Positions 8,901-17,557 of a stretch of 64,000 nucleotides of DNA are shown one piece after another. The number at the start of each line of letters is the position of its first letter. The first letter of the stretch is position 1. Below the pieces are notes generated by a model that made no database searches, was not told the origin of the DNA, and saw only the letters and a program-made list of their open reading frames with translations. This stretch comes from Prevotella amnii DSM 23384 = JCM 14753 (GTDB lineage Bacteria > Bacteroidota > Bacteroidia > Bacteroidales > Bacteroidaceae): the NCBI RefSeq assembly GCF_000378745.1, contig NZ_KB905274.1, positions 5,390-69,389 of the forward strand. Reading direction: 5' to 3'. A program made the position numbers and the translations under genes.

Positions 8901-9742
8901 CATTCAACAGCAATTTTAAAGGAACATTAGCACAATATGGTCTGAACGCTGATCGCTGGAAAGAAAAATCACTCACCTCCCACACTAAGCTACCCACAGC
9001 AGCTATAATTCGCGAAAAAGGTACTAACGGCGAGCGCGAAATGGCTTACAGCTTGTACTTAGCAGGTTTTGAGGTAAAAGATGTGATGATGACCGACCTT
9101 ATCAGTGGGCGCGAAACTTTAGAAGAGGTCCACTTAATTGTTTTCTGTGGAGGCTTCTCTAATTCTGATGTGCTTGGATCGGCAAAAGGATGGGCTGGAG
9201 CATTTCTTTTTAACGAGAAAGCCAAGAAAGCCTTAGATGCTTTTTATGCACGAAAAGACACCCTTTCTCTCGGTATATGTAATGGTTGTCAGTTAATGGT
9301 AGAACTCAATCTCATTAATCCAGAGCATCAACATCGTACACACTTATGCCACAATACGAGTAAGAAGTTTGAAAGTGGTTTTGTTAGTTTGGTTATTCCT
9401 AATAATAATAGTGTCATGCTTGGATCGCTAAGTGGTAACAAACTTGGTATTTGGGTAGCTCACGGAGAAGGTAGATTTTATATGCCAGAGCCAGAAGATA
9501 AGTATAATATCATAGCTAAATATAACTACGCAGAATACCCTGCTAATCCTAATGGCTCCGATTATAACGTAGCAGGTATATGCTCTACTGACGGAAGACA
9601 CCTTGCTATGATGCCCCACTTGGAACGCGCTATCTTCCCTTGGCAGCAAGCTTGGTATCCTCTTAACCGTAGAAACGATGAAGTTACACCTTGGATAGAG
9701 GCCTTTGTAAATGCACGCCGTTGGATAGAAAAACATCTATAA
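5999..9742 (+). CDS. purL: Phosphoribosylformylglycinamidine synthase (long, single-chain PurL)
   Basis: 1247 residues, the large form that fuses synthetase and glutaminase. It makes FGAM from FGAR, glutamine and ATP in purine synthesis, in the cytoplasm. The first half shows NSEHCRHKIF and KAETHNFPTTVEP followed by GAATGTGGEIRD (ATP/FGAR site). The C-terminal glutamine amidotransferase domain has its nucleophile in GICNGCQLM (about residue 1094) and the partner His-Glu in PHLERAIFPWQ. The length equals the usual 1230-1300. It stands alone between its own promoter box and a strong hairpin at 9764-9796. Confidence 0.98.
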   Translation: MIHFFRTQQKNVIATEANHPLSDAEIKALCWLYGEARFLNEKHLKGTFVGPRREMVTPWSTNAVEITQNMGLSGIFRIEEYYPVSSPEAEYDTMLQRMYSGLDQDLFSTSITPSPIRIVDDLELFNEEEGLALSKEEIAYLKKIETENGRPLTDSEVFGFAQINSEHCRHKIFGGEFIIDGKVKESSLFNLIKKTTKENPGNILSAYKDNVAFSKGPIIEQFAPADQSTSDYFHIKPIESVISLKAETHNFPTTVEPFNGAATGTGGEIRDRMGGGVGSWPIAGTAVYMTSYPRLKEKGEKSDTLRTWERLLPVRQWLYQSPEQILIKASNGASDFGNKFGQPLITGSLLTFEHQENNEKYAYDKVIMLAGGVGYGTKRDCLKGTPQAGNKIVVVGGDNYRIGLGGGSVSSVNTGRYSNGIELNAIQRANPEMQKRAYNLVRALVEEDHNPVVSIHDHGSAGHLNCLSELVEDCGGKIDMGELPIGDKSLSAKEIIANESQERMGLLIDERHLAHVKKIAERERAPMYVVGETTGNAHFSFEQTDGTKPFDLDVAQMFGHSPKTIMRDETVIRTYEDTTYDVIKIKEYIHDMLQLEAVACKDWLTNKVDRSVTGKVARQQCQGEIQLPLSDCGVVSLDYRGKSGIATALGHAPQAGLANPEAGSILSVAEALTNIVWAPLTDGMDSLSLSANWMWPCRSQKGEDARLYNAVKALSNFCCAIGVNVPTGKDSLSMTQQYPNGDKIIAPGTVIVTSGGEVSDVKKVVSPVLVNKKRTRLLHIDFSYDELRLGGSAFAQSLGKVGSDVPTVKDAQYFCDCFEAIQEMINNNWILAGHDISAGGLITTLLEMVFANTHGGLKINLHDIQGNDIIKKLFAENPGVIIQVDDFYYEDVKNYLEENNIGFARIGCPVEEGRELNLTDGEFNLKLNIDEMRDIWYKTSYLLDRNQSLNGMAKKRFQNYKKQPLEMTFNSNFKGTLAQYGLNADRWKEKSLTSHTKLPTAAIIREKGTNGEREMAYSLYLAGFEVKDVMMTDLISGRETLEEVHLIVFCGGFSNSDVLGSAKGWAGAFLFNEKAKKALDAFYARKDTLSLGICNGCQLMVELNLINPEHQHRTHLCHNTSKKFESGFVSLVIPNNNSVMLGSLSGNKLGIWVAHGEGRFYMPEPEDKYNIIAKYNYAEYPANPNGSDYNVAGICSTDGRHLAMMPHLERAIFPWQQAWYPLNRRNDEVTPWIEAFVNARRWIEKHL

Positions 9743-9763
9743 AATATTTTATTTTATACAAAG

Positions 9764-9801
9764 ACGCATTAGGTGGGTATAACTCGCCTAATGCGTTTTT
9801 C
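9764..9801 (+). terminator. Terminator after purL
   Basis: ACGCATTAGG (9764-9773) pairs with CCTAATGCGT (9787-9796), followed by a T-run. The stem lies 21 bases after the stop. Confidence 0.85.
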
Positions 9802-9883
9802 TTCTTTTTTATATAAAGAGCTTATTTTTGATATCATAAGGCTTAAAATAAAAATATTATACTTTCAAAACACAACTATTTTC

Positions 9884-9914
9884 TTTGCTATATTATGGGT
9901 TTTCAGTACCTTTG
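9884..9914 (+). promoter_or_regulatory. Bacteroidetes promoter of gpmI
   Basis: TTTG (9884-9887), 19 bases, TACCTTTG (9907-9914): both elements with ideal spacing. The gpmI ATG is 48 bases downstream. Confidence 0.8.
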
Positions 9915-9962
9915 CATATATAGAATATAGAAATTTAAAACAAAACATAGAAAGAAATAATT

Positions 9963-11480
9963 ATGGCAAAGAAAGCTTTATTGATGATTTTAGATGGTTG
10001 GGGTAACGGTTTACATGGTAAAGGCGATGTTATATATAACACACCAACACCTTTTCTTGATTATTTAAATGCTGTTAGTGCTCATTCTGAGCTACAAGCT
10101 TGTGGCGAAAATGTAGGTTTGCCTGATGGACAGATGGGTAACTCAGAAGTAGGGCATCTAAATATTGGTGCAGGTCGTATAGTTTATCAAGATCTTGTAA
10201 AGATTAATAAGGCTTGCCAAAGTGGCGAAATATTAAAAAATCAAGAGATAATAAACGCTTATAGCTATGCACAAAAAACAGGGAAAAAGCTACATCTTAT
10301 GGGGCTTACCTCTACTGGTGGTGTACACTCTTCATTAAATCACTTGTTTAAGTTGATAGAGATAGGTAAGGAATATGGTCTGAAAGATGTTTATGTCCAT
10401 TGTTTTATGGATGGACGTGATACCGATCCTAAAAGTGGTGCAGGTTTCCTAAGAGAAGTACAAAAGGTCTGCGATGCTAATGGAGCACATATAGCTTCTG
10501 TTATAGGGCGTTTTTACGCTATGGACAGAGATAAGCGTTGGGCACGAATAAAAGAGGCTTACGACTTATTAGTACATGGTAAAGGCAAACCTGCTGACGA
10601 TGTAGCAAAGGCTGTAGAAGAAAGCTATGAAGAGGGTGTTACAGATGAGTTTATAAAAGCTATTACTAATAGCAATGTAAACGGTAATATAGAAGAAGGC
10701 GATGTAGTTATTTTCTTCAATTATCGTAACGACCGTGCAAAAGAATTGACCCAAGTATTGAGCCAAACAAACATGGCAGATGAAGGTATGAAAACCATTA
10801 AAGACTTACAATATTATTGTATGACTCCTTATGATGCAAGTTTTCATAACGTACATATCCTTTATCCTAAGGAAAATGTTATGAAAACCTTAGGCGAATA
10901 TCTAAGTTCTTTAGGTAAGAAACAACTACATACTGCAGAAACAGAGAAATATGCACACGTAACTTTCTTTTTTAATGGTGGTCGTGAACAACCTTACGAT
11001 GGTGAAGATCGTATATTAGTGCCATCTCCAAAGGTAGCTACATATGATTTAAAACCTGAGATGAGTGCATATGAGGTAAAGGACAAACTTATAGGAGCTA
11101 TCAATACTCAGGAATACGACTTTATTGTGGTAAATTTCGCTAATGGTGATATGGTAGGCCATACTGGCATTTATAATGCCATAGCTAAAGCTGTATATGC
11201 GATAGATAAATGCGTTAAGGAAGTTATAGAAGCAGCTAAAGCTAATGATTATGAAACTATTATCATAGCCGATCACGGTAATGCTGATAATGCTATCAAC
11301 GAAGATGGTACTCCTAACACTGCTCACTCGCTAAACCCTGTACCTTTTATATATGTTACAGATAACAATTCTGCAAAGGTAAGAAACGGACGTTTAGCTG
11401 ACGTCGCACCATCTATCCTACATATAATGGGCTTAGAGCAGCCTAAGGAAATGACAGGAGAAAACTTAATAGAAGATTAA
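9963..11480 (+). CDS. gpmI: 2,3-bisphosphoglycerate-independent phosphoglycerate mutase
   Basis: 505 residues, usual for the family. It interconverts 3- and 2-phosphoglycerate in glycolysis using two Mn ions and no cofactor. The metal site begins at [10 protein letters not shown]. The phospho-Ser sits in [15 protein letters not shown] (about residue 60). FMDGRDTDP and the later [11 protein letters not shown] supply substrate and metal ligands. The ATG at 9963 opens on the conserved [13 protein letters not shown]. An upstream open stretch from 9773 is not used, since the promoter lies inside it. It has its own promoter and a cluster of terminator hairpins. Confidence 0.98.
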   Translation: MAKKALLMILDGWGNGLHGKGDVIYNTPTPFLDYLNAVSAHSELQACGENVGLPDGQMGNSEVGHLNIGAGRIVYQDLVKINKACQSGEILKNQEIINAYSYAQKTGKKLHLMGLTSTGGVHSSLNHLFKLIEIGKEYGLKDVYVHCFMDGRDTDPKSGAGFLREVQKVCDANGAHIASVIGRFYAMDRDKRWARIKEAYDLLVHGKGKPADDVAKAVEESYEEGVTDEFIKAITNSNVNGNIEEGDVVIFFNYRNDRAKELTQVLSQTNMADEGMKTIKDLQYYCMTPYDASFHNVHILYPKENVMKTLGEYLSSLGKKQLHTAETEKYAHVTFFFNGGREQPYDGEDRILVPSPKVATYDLKPEMSAYEVKDKLIGAINTQEYDFIVVNFANGDMVGHTGIYNAIAKAVYAIDKCVKEVIEAAKANDYETIIIADHGNADNAINEDGTPNTAHSLNPVPFIYVTDNNSAKVRNGRLADVAPSILHIMGLEQPKEMTGENLIED

Positions 11481-11492
11481 TTTATATATTCT

Positions 11493-11594
11493 CTCTATGA
11501 GCCTTATAGAGGAAAATGCTTATAAGCTTTTCCTTTATAAGGTTATATCTAAACAAAAATGTAGTGAAACAGGTATCTGTTTCACTACATTTTT
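11493..11594. terminator. Hairpin cluster between convergent gpmI and the flippase gene
   Basis: Three stems in a row: CTCTAT/ATAGAG (11493-11511); a near-palindrome with GGAAAA and TTTTCC ends around GCTTATAAGC (11511-11533); and a perfect 18-bp stem (11555-11572 with 11577-11594) with a 4-base loop and A/T-rich outer ends. The last can terminate both strands. Confidence 0.9.
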
Positions 11595-11693
11595 ATTATA
11601 TAACTATTAAGAAATGAAAAACAACTTTATATATATGTTTTTAGTTTATCTTCATTTCATATCTTTGCTCATTTTCCTTTAGAAGAGCTTTTA

Positions 11694-13139
11694 CTACTTT
11701 TGCTTTTTTCTCAAAAAATATCTGATACACTCTTCTAATATTTGCGAGCCTGAAATCTTCATGATAATAAAGTAAAGAAAAGAAGCCATTATAAGACGAA
11801 CTATCAAAAGAACTATCTTATTATGAATAAAAGTAGTTGCAAAATAAGTAATAAACATCACTATAAGTGTAATAACAAGATAAGGCAATATATCTTTAAG
11901 CACATCTAAAAGGCGTATGCCTATCTCCTTATTAGCAAAATATTGCCATACAAAAAGCCATAGTATTGTAACAAAAGTATATATACTTACCATAATCACA
12001 ATACCATAATGAAAACATGTTAACACCGTAGATAGCTGAACAATTATCAACGCTACAGTACACCACATATAAATAGCCGACTTACCTCTACTTACTATCA
12101 AGTTTTGATACATTATATAAAAAGGAACAAAAGCACCGCTTATACATAGTATACGAAGCAAAGGGATACTATCTACCCACTTTTCTGAAATCAAAAGAAC
12201 TATAAATTCGTTTGCCACCATAGCCAATCCAAACATTGCAGGGAAAGCTAAAAAAGCTGTAAAACGAAGCATTTTGCGGAAGATCTTTATCTGTCTCTCT
12301 CTGTCATTATTTACCTCTACCAAGATAGGCTGTGCTACCATTGCTATTGTGCCTGAAACAAAAGTGCTTGCCATAGTATCCCATTTGAAAGCCTGTGAGA
12401 AATTGCCTACAGCCTTAGCTGAATAAAAACGCCCAAAGATAAAAGTAAGTAGATTTTGGCTTAATGAGTTTATAATAGTTGTTAGTAATATCTTATAACT
12501 GAAAGAAAACATTCTCTTTATCGGGCTGAAGTCTATTTTAAGAGATGGATGCCATGGTGTAATAAAAAATCTGCCAATACTCATAATAGCGATAAACAAA
12601 AATTGTTGCCATGCCAAGCTCCAATAAGCATACCCTTTAAAAGCTAATATTATACTTATAATACCTGAAAAGATTAAGGATAGTATGCGCAAGATTGTTG
12701 TTTCCCTTACTATCATATTTTTAAAAAGATAAGCAGTGTGCGCTGTTCCTAATGCAGAAAATATCAACGAAACAAAAAGAAAACGTGAAAGCGAGATAAG
12801 CTCTACCTGATGAAAAAAGTTAGCTATCAATGGAGCTGCAAAAAAAAGTATCGTGTAAGAAATACAGCTTATAAAAGTACTAAACCAAAATACTGAATTA
12901 TAATCGTTATCTGATGGCTTTTCCATGTTAGCTAAAGCAGAAGTAAAACCACTCTCTTGCAGAGCACTTGCAATAGCTGTAAAAACAGCAAGCATACCTA
13001 CTAAGCCATAGTCGGACGGAGAAAGCAATCGAGCAAGAAAAATGCCAATAACAGCATTAAGAACTTGCATAGAGCCATTATTAAATGCTCCCCAGAGCAA
13101 TCCTTTTGCAGTCTTTTCTTTTAACGTTTCTTTTTCCAT
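11694..13139 (-). CDS. Wzx-like oligosaccharide flippase (MOP superfamily)
   Basis: 481 residues with about 12-14 hydrophobic segments over the whole length. The N-terminus KTAKGLLWGAFNNGSMQVLN and the following LLSPSDYGLVGMLAVF are typical of polysaccharide flippases of the WzxC/RfbX kind. It would move undecaprenyl-linked glycan units across the inner membrane. It is divergent from the LicD operon, with back-to-back promoters at 13190-13221 and 13333-13363, so both may serve the same surface glycan. The substrate is unknown. No polymerase or ligase gene is next to it. Confidence 0.9.
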   Translation of the reverse strand: MEKETLKEKTAKGLLWGAFNNGSMQVLNAVIGIFLARLLSPSDYGLVGMLAVFTAIASALQESGFTSALANMEKPSDNDYNSVFWFSTFISCISYTILFFAAPLIANFFHQVELISLSRFLFVSLIFSALGTAHTAYLFKNMIVRETTILRILSLIFSGIISIILAFKGYAYWSLAWQQFLFIAIMSIGRFFITPWHPSLKIDFSPIKRMFSFSYKILLTTIINSLSQNLLTFIFGRFYSAKAVGNFSQAFKWDTMASTFVSGTIAMVAQPILVEVNNDRERQIKIFRKMLRFTAFLAFPAMFGLAMVANEFIVLLISEKWVDSIPLLRILCISGAFVPFYIMYQNLIVSRGKSAIYMWCTVALIIVQLSTVLTCFHYGIVIMVSIYTFVTILWLFVWQYFANKEIGIRLLDVLKDILPYLVITLIVMFITYFATTFIHNKIVLLIVRLIMASFLYFIIMKISGSQILEECIRYFLRKKQK

Positions 13140-13189
13140 ATATAGAGTTGCGGAGAAATAGTTTTATTTACTTTACATAATGATTTTTA

Positions 13190-13221
13190 CAAAAGTACTA
13201 TAAAACAAAGGACCTACCAAA
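13190..13221 (-). promoter_or_regulatory. Bacteroidetes promoter of the flippase gene
   Basis: On the minus strand TTTG (13221-13218), 20 bases, TACTTTTG (13197-13190). The ATG lies 50 bases downstream. Confidence 0.72.
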
Positions 13222-13332
13222 ATAAAACCGTCATAATAACATGCTATAAAAATATATGATACCTCCTAAAGAGGTTTATATCGTAGTTTATTAACTTTTT
13301 ACTAAAAGAAGATAAAAGATTAATACTTTTCT

Positions 13333-13363
13333 TTTGCTCGTCCATCATTTAATATTATTTTTG
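13333..13363 (+). promoter_or_regulatory. Bacteroidetes promoter of the LicD operon
   Basis: TTTG (13333-13336), 19 bases, TATTTTTG (13356-13363). The LicD ATG is 23 bases downstream, giving a short leader. Confidence 0.75.
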
Positions 13364-13386
13364 CAATAACAAAGGAATAAGTAGTA

Positions 13387-14220
13387 ATGGTAACAACTTT
13401 TAATACAGGCGAAACACAAGAAATGTTGCGTAAGGAATATAATCCTGACGGATCTGTTTTGCGGCGCGCCCAGCTACGATTGCTTGACATGGCTATATAT
13501 CTACAACAAACAGCTAAAGCCATAGGAATACCTTGCAGATTAGATGGTGGCAATGTTTTAGGCGCTTTAAGGCATAAGGGATTTATTCCTTGGGATGATG
13601 ATATTGATTTTGTAGTGCATCAACGAGACTTTAACCGTCTATGCAATTATATTAAAGCACATCCACATCCACAATACGTATTGCAAGATAACACCACCGA
13701 TAGTGGATTTTATAAAGAATGGGCTTGCCTACGCGACTTAAAGAGCGAAAACAGAAGCCATGACAACAGCAACAGCGAAGACAAACGAATGCATGAAGCT
13801 CAGCACTACCGCGGTTTACATATAGACATATTCCCCTATGAGGGATATATGATACCTTGGCTGCAACATTTAGCTGCAAAACTATCGGTTAATGTCAATC
13901 TAAAATTATCTGGTAAACACCCACACTTAGCACAGTTATGTTACACAATATTGCATAATATAGTGTTCCCATGTTTTCGTGTCTTTGGTAAAATGTTTGG
14001 CAATCCTACTAACTATATGCACTCTTATGGTGCATGGTTTTATGAGCAAAACCCAGAGAATATTATGTTTCCACATAAGGATATAACGTTTGAAGGGTAC
14101 ACTTTTGAAGGTCCTGCTAATCCTGAAGAATTGTGCCGCATTGCTTATGGCAAATATATGGAACTTCCTCCAAAAAACAAGCGAGATAGACATAAGATAG
14201 ATATAGTTTTTATTGATTAA
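13387..14220 (+). CDS. LicD-family phosphotransferase
   Basis: 277 residues. The LicD/fukutin nucleotidyltransferase signature is plain: RLDGGNVLGALRHKGFIPWD followed by DDIDF, then HIDIFPYEG. Known members move phosphocholine or a phospho-alditol from a CDP carrier to a glycan at the membrane. No choline kinase or LicC gene is adjacent; instead a CTP-dependent cytidylyltransferase follows after 37 bases. That suggests a CDP-alditol or similar donor made in the same operon (inference). The gene starts at the ATG just after its promoter and heads a four-gene unit. Confidence 0.9.
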   Translation: MVTTFNTGETQEMLRKEYNPDGSVLRRAQLRLLDMAIYLQQTAKAIGIPCRLDGGNVLGALRHKGFIPWDDDIDFVVHQRDFNRLCNYIKAHPHPQYVLQDNTTDSGFYKEWACLRDLKSENRSHDNSNSEDKRMHEAQHYRGLHIDIFPYEGYMIPWLQHLAAKLSVNVNLKLSGKHPHLAQLCYTILHNIVFPCFRVFGKMFGNPTNYMHSYGAWFYEQNPENIMFPHKDITFEGYTFEGPANPEELCRIAYGKYMELPPKNKRDRHKIDIVFID

Positions 14221-14257
14221 ACAAACATTTTTTCGTGTTTACATACTTTTTTTAGTT

Positions 14258-14977
14258 ATGAATATAGCCGTAATATTTGCTGGTGGCTCTGGTCAGCGTA
14301 TGCACACCAATGGAAGACCAAAACAGTTTTTAGAGCTTAATGGCAAACCTATTATCATTTATACTCTTGAGCTGTTTGATAATCACCCTATGATAGATGC
14401 CATTATAGTGTCTTGCATTGAGGAATGGATACCTTTTTTAGAAAAAGTTATTCGTAAATTTGAAATTAACAAAGTCGTTAAGATTGTACCCGGAGGAAAA
14501 ACGGGGCAAGATTCTATTTATAAAGGATTATGTGCTGCCGAAGAATATTCACAAGGTAGCAATGCCACAGTACTTATACATGATGGTGTCCGCCCATTAA
14601 TAAATGAAGAAACTATAACCGAAAATATAAAGAAAGTGGCAGAATGCGGTAGCTGTATAACCTGTGCACCAGCTACAGAAACATTTATAGTAAGGCAAGA
14701 AGATAAAAGCTTGCGCATTCCCTCACGCAAAGACTCGCTTATAGCACGTGCTCCACAAAGCTTTCTTTTAAAAGACATTTTAGAAGTACATCGTAAAGCT
14801 TTAAAGATAAACAAGCACGATTTTATCGACTCTTGCACCATGATGAGCCATTATGGCAAAATATTAGGCACTATTATAGGGCCTATGGAAAATATAAAAA
14901 TAACAACACCTACCGATTTTTTCGTGTTTCGTGCAATGATTGCTGTTCGAGAAGATCAACAGATTTTTGGGTTTTAA
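14258..14977 (+). CDS. IspD/TarI-family cytidylyltransferase
   Basis: 239 residues from ATG 14258. A TTG at 14213 would add 15 residues overlapping the previous gene and is unlikely. The CTP-binding motif FAGGSGQRM with RPKQFLELNGKPI, the central HDGVRPLI, and the C-terminal NIKITTPTDF identify the family. IspD makes CDP-methylerythritol for isoprenoids; TarI makes CDP-ribitol. Placement between LicD and an SDR favours a CDP-alditol for glycan decoration, but an isoprenoid role is not excluded. One base separates it from the next gene. Confidence 0.85.
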   Translation: MNIAVIFAGGSGQRMHTNGRPKQFLELNGKPIIIYTLELFDNHPMIDAIIVSCIEEWIPFLEKVIRKFEINKVVKIVPGGKTGQDSIYKGLCAAEEYSQGSNATVLIHDGVRPLINEETITENIKKVAECGSCITCAPATETFIVRQEDKSLRIPSRKDSLIARAPQSFLLKDILEVHRKALKINKHDFIDSCTMMSHYGKILGTIIGPMENIKITTPTDFFVFRAMIAVREDQQIFGF

Positions 14978-14978
14978 C

Positions 14979-16019
14979 ATGAATAAAACATTACGTCAGG
15001 ACATACTACATTTTGCAGCCTCTTTTCCCTTATCAGAAGCTCTCCGCAAAAAGACCATAGCCATAACAGGAGCTACAGGGCTATTAGGTTCATGCATGAC
15101 TATGGCTTTATTAGAGCTTAACAAGCTATATAATCTTAACTTGCGCGTTATTGCCATAGTACGCAATACAGAAAAGGCACACAAAATGTTTGGAAATGAG
15201 AATAACTATTTTGACATTTTCAAACATAACTTTAATAAACATCTTCCTTTTAAAGCACCAGAACATATTGATAGCATAATACATTTTGCTGCTCCTACTG
15301 CTTCAAAGACATTTATAGAAGAGCCTATAGAAACAATGAACACAGTATATTTTGGCACTAACAGCTTATTAGAATATGCTAAAAAGTCTGGTTTGTCTTC
15401 TTTTGTTTTAGCTTCCACTTTAGAGGTCTATGGTACGATATATGACGATTCTACACTATTAACAGAAGATAAACAAGGTTATATCGACCCTATGGCTACA
15501 CGTAGTAGTTACCCTTTAGCTAAAAGAGCCGCAGAAGCTCTTTGCCATAACTACGCCATAGAGTATGATGTAAATGCTAAGGTAGCTCGATTAGCACAAG
15601 TTTTTGGCGCAGGTGTAGCAAAGAATGATAACCGAGTGTTTGCCCAATTTGCTAAAGCTGCCATAAATAATAAGGACATTGTATTAAATACCACAGGAGA
15701 ACTTTGCCGTAGCTACTGTTACACAATAGATGCAATTACGGCTATTCTTTTTATTATGATAAAGGGTAATAAGGGTGAGGCTTATAATGTTGCCAACGAG
15801 AAAAGTTACATATCTATAAAGGATATGGCTAAGATGGTCTTAGAAAATCATCACCCTACTGGCAAATTAATATTTGACATCAAAGAAGGTTTAGGTTATT
15901 CACCCACTACTAAGCTACGTCTATCTTCTAAAAAGTTAGCATCTTTAGGTTGGAAGCCAGAGTACAACCTTAGTGAAATGTTCGATCGCTTAATAGCAAG
16001 TTTTAAAGAAACGGTGTAA
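14979..16019 (+). CDS. NAD-dependent epimerase/dehydratase (extended SDR)
   Basis: 346 residues from ATG 14979, one base after the previous stop; an upstream TTG at 14940 is less likely. The Rossmann motif TGATGLLGS (about residue 33) is followed by the active-site Ser/Thr region and YPLAKRAAE (YxxxK) near residue 180. It resembles UDP-sugar epimerases and dTDP-glucose dehydratases. In this operon it probably prepares a sugar or alditol for the CDP-linked donor. Its stop overlaps the next start (TAATG), so translation is coupled. The substrate cannot be read from sequence. Confidence 0.87.
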   Translation: MNKTLRQDILHFAASFPLSEALRKKTIAITGATGLLGSCMTMALLELNKLYNLNLRVIAIVRNTEKAHKMFGNENNYFDIFKHNFNKHLPFKAPEHIDSIIHFAAPTASKTFIEEPIETMNTVYFGTNSLLEYAKKSGLSSFVLASTLEVYGTIYDDSTLLTEDKQGYIDPMATRSSYPLAKRAAEALCHNYAIEYDVNAKVARLAQVFGAGVAKNDNRVFAQFAKAAINNKDIVLNTTGELCRSYCYTIDAITAILFIMIKGNKGEAYNVANEKSYISIKDMAKMVLENHHPTGKLIFDIKEGLGYSPTTKLRLSSKKLASLGWKPEYNLSEMFDRLIASFKETV

Positions 16020-16912
16020 TGGGAATTTTTAGAAATTTATATAATAGTATCTTTCATACTTATACAAAAGTAGATTTAAGCAAATGGAATCATAGTCCGC
16101 ATAATGATAAGCCCATATATGGTGTATACCATATCTTAATGGATAAAGGGTGGGAAAAACTTGCAGAAGCTCAGCTACATAGCTTAAAGCAAAGCGGTTT
16201 ATTAAGTGTTACCAAAAAGCTCTATCTCAGCTGTATAAGTGATAACGAAGAAAATATAGAAAAGCTAAAGAAGAAAATAGATAGTAACAATGTCGAGCTG
16301 GTAGCTTTTCATAAAGATCCAAAATGCTATGAATATCCTGCCCTCGAATTTATTAGAAAATTGAGTATAAAAGAAGATGCTTTTTTATATTATTTCCATT
16401 CTAAAGGCATAAGCTATCAAATGGTTGATAGCAAAGACAAACAGTTTATGTCTTTTCGTAGTAAGATAGATGCATGGCGTGAACTGTTAGAGTATTTTGT
16501 TTTTTATAAATGGAAAGTAGCTGTAAACGTTCTTTCGGAAGGCTATGATACTTATGGCTGTTATCGTTGGCCTCCTAAAAAACACAAAATGTATAGTGGT
16601 AGTTTTTGGTGGGCTCGTACCGACTTTATACGTACCTTACCCTGTTTCGATTCAAATATTATTGCTAATAACCGGTTTTATTCTGAAACATGGCTCTTTG
16701 AAAGACCTAACAAGCAGTTTTCTGCTTTCGATTCCATAGTAGATTTTTATTTTGTACATGTTCCACATAGCATTTATATGGAGAAACACCCTCCTTTAAA
16801 AGATATTTTTCGCTTTGTAGCTACTTACAATTTTCGTAAGATAACAAAACATCTTTTTGGATATAACTACAAAAAGGTGAATCAAAAGCGATTTCAAAAA
16901 TTAAAAAGATAG
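16019..16912 (+). CDS. Putative glycosyltransferase
   Basis: 297 residues, no membrane segment. Motifs YYFHSKGIS (about 120) and MYSGSFWWARTDFIRTLP (about 190), then SETWLFERP, match a group of capsule/LPS-locus glycosyltransferases with an HSKG motif, related to the rhamnan-synthesis type. It begins with a one-base stop/start overlap with the SDR gene and ends the operon. It likely adds a sugar to the glycan that LicD decorates. The sugar and linkage are unknown; the family assignment is by motif only. Confidence 0.7.
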   Translation: MGIFRNLYNSIFHTYTKVDLSKWNHSPHNDKPIYGVYHILMDKGWEKLAEAQLHSLKQSGLLSVTKKLYLSCISDNEENIEKLKKKIDSNNVELVAFHKDPKCYEYPALEFIRKLSIKEDAFLYYFHSKGISYQMVDSKDKQFMSFRSKIDAWRELLEYFVFYKWKVAVNVLSEGYDTYGCYRWPPKKHKMYSGSFWWARTDFIRTLPCFDSNIIANNRFYSETWLFERPNKQFSAFDSIVDFYFVHVPHSIYMEKHPPLKDIFRFVATYNFRKITKHLFGYNYKKVNQKRFQKLKR

Positions 16913-17007
16913 TATTTTATAAAAACCTTTCTCCTAAAAAAATAAAGAAAGAAGCATTAGCTTTTAATAAAAAAAGCATAATGTGTGCTATTTTGCATAA
17001 GAAATAC

Positions 17008-17015
17008 TATCTTTG
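17008..17015 (+). promoter_or_regulatory. Putative -7 box of the bcp operon
   Basis: TATCTTTG, 34 bases before the first bcp ATG. A TTTG at 16992-16995 is too close for the usual spacing. Confidence 0.5.
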
Positions 17016-17049
17016 CAATAAGTAATAAATATATAAAAGATATTATTAT

Positions 17050-17505
17050 ATGATGAAAATTGGCGATAAAGCTCCTGATGTTCTTGGAACTGATCAGAAT
17101 GGTAAAGAAATTAAGTTGAGCGATTATAAAGGTAAAAAGGTAGTACTTTACTTTTACCCTAAGGACTCTACTCCGGGGTGTACCACAGAGGCTTGCAACC
17201 TGCGTGATAATTATAGCGAGCTACAAAAACAAGGTTATGTAGTGATAGGTGCAAGCATTCAAGATGAAAAATCTCATAAACGGTTTATAGAAAAGAATAA
17301 TCTTCCTTTTCCTCTTATTGTAGACACTGACTTAAAACTTGTAGAAACTTTTGGTGTTTATGGTGAAAAGAAAATGTGTGGTCGTACCTATATGGGTACT
17401 TTCCGTACTACTTTTATTATCAATGAAGAGGGGATTATTGAGCATATTTTTAACCCTAAAGAAATAAAAGTTAAAGAGCATGCTTCTCAAATATTAGGCT
17501 TATAA
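17050..17505 (+). CDS. bcp: Thioredoxin-dependent peroxiredoxin (Bcp/PrxQ)
   Basis: 151 residues, standard for PrxQ. It reduces hydroperoxides with thioredoxin as donor, in the cytoplasm. The motif DSTPGCTTEACNLRD holds the peroxidatic Cys and, five residues on, the resolving Cys, typical of the two-Cys PrxQ form. The C-terminal TYMGTFRTTFIINEEG is also diagnostic. Two ATG codons in tandem (17050, 17053) could both start translation. The next gene follows after 52 bases. Confidence 0.96.
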   Translation: MMKIGDKAPDVLGTDQNGKEIKLSDYKGKKVVLYFYPKDSTPGCTTEACNLRDNYSELQKQGYVVIGASIQDEKSHKRFIEKNNLPFPLIVDTDLKLVETFGVYGEKKMCGRTYMGTFRTTFIINEEGIIEHIFNPKEIKVKEHASQILGL

Positions 17506-17557
17506 GCATAATATATATCCTTTAAAAACACTACACTTTATAGTTAATATCTCCCTT

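Noticed and set aside
14213-14257. TTG starts giving longer forms of the cytidylyltransferase (and similarly at 14940, 48903, 49230)
   Set aside because: Each has a nearby in-frame ATG that matches the family start. The guaB TTG overlaps its own promoter box.
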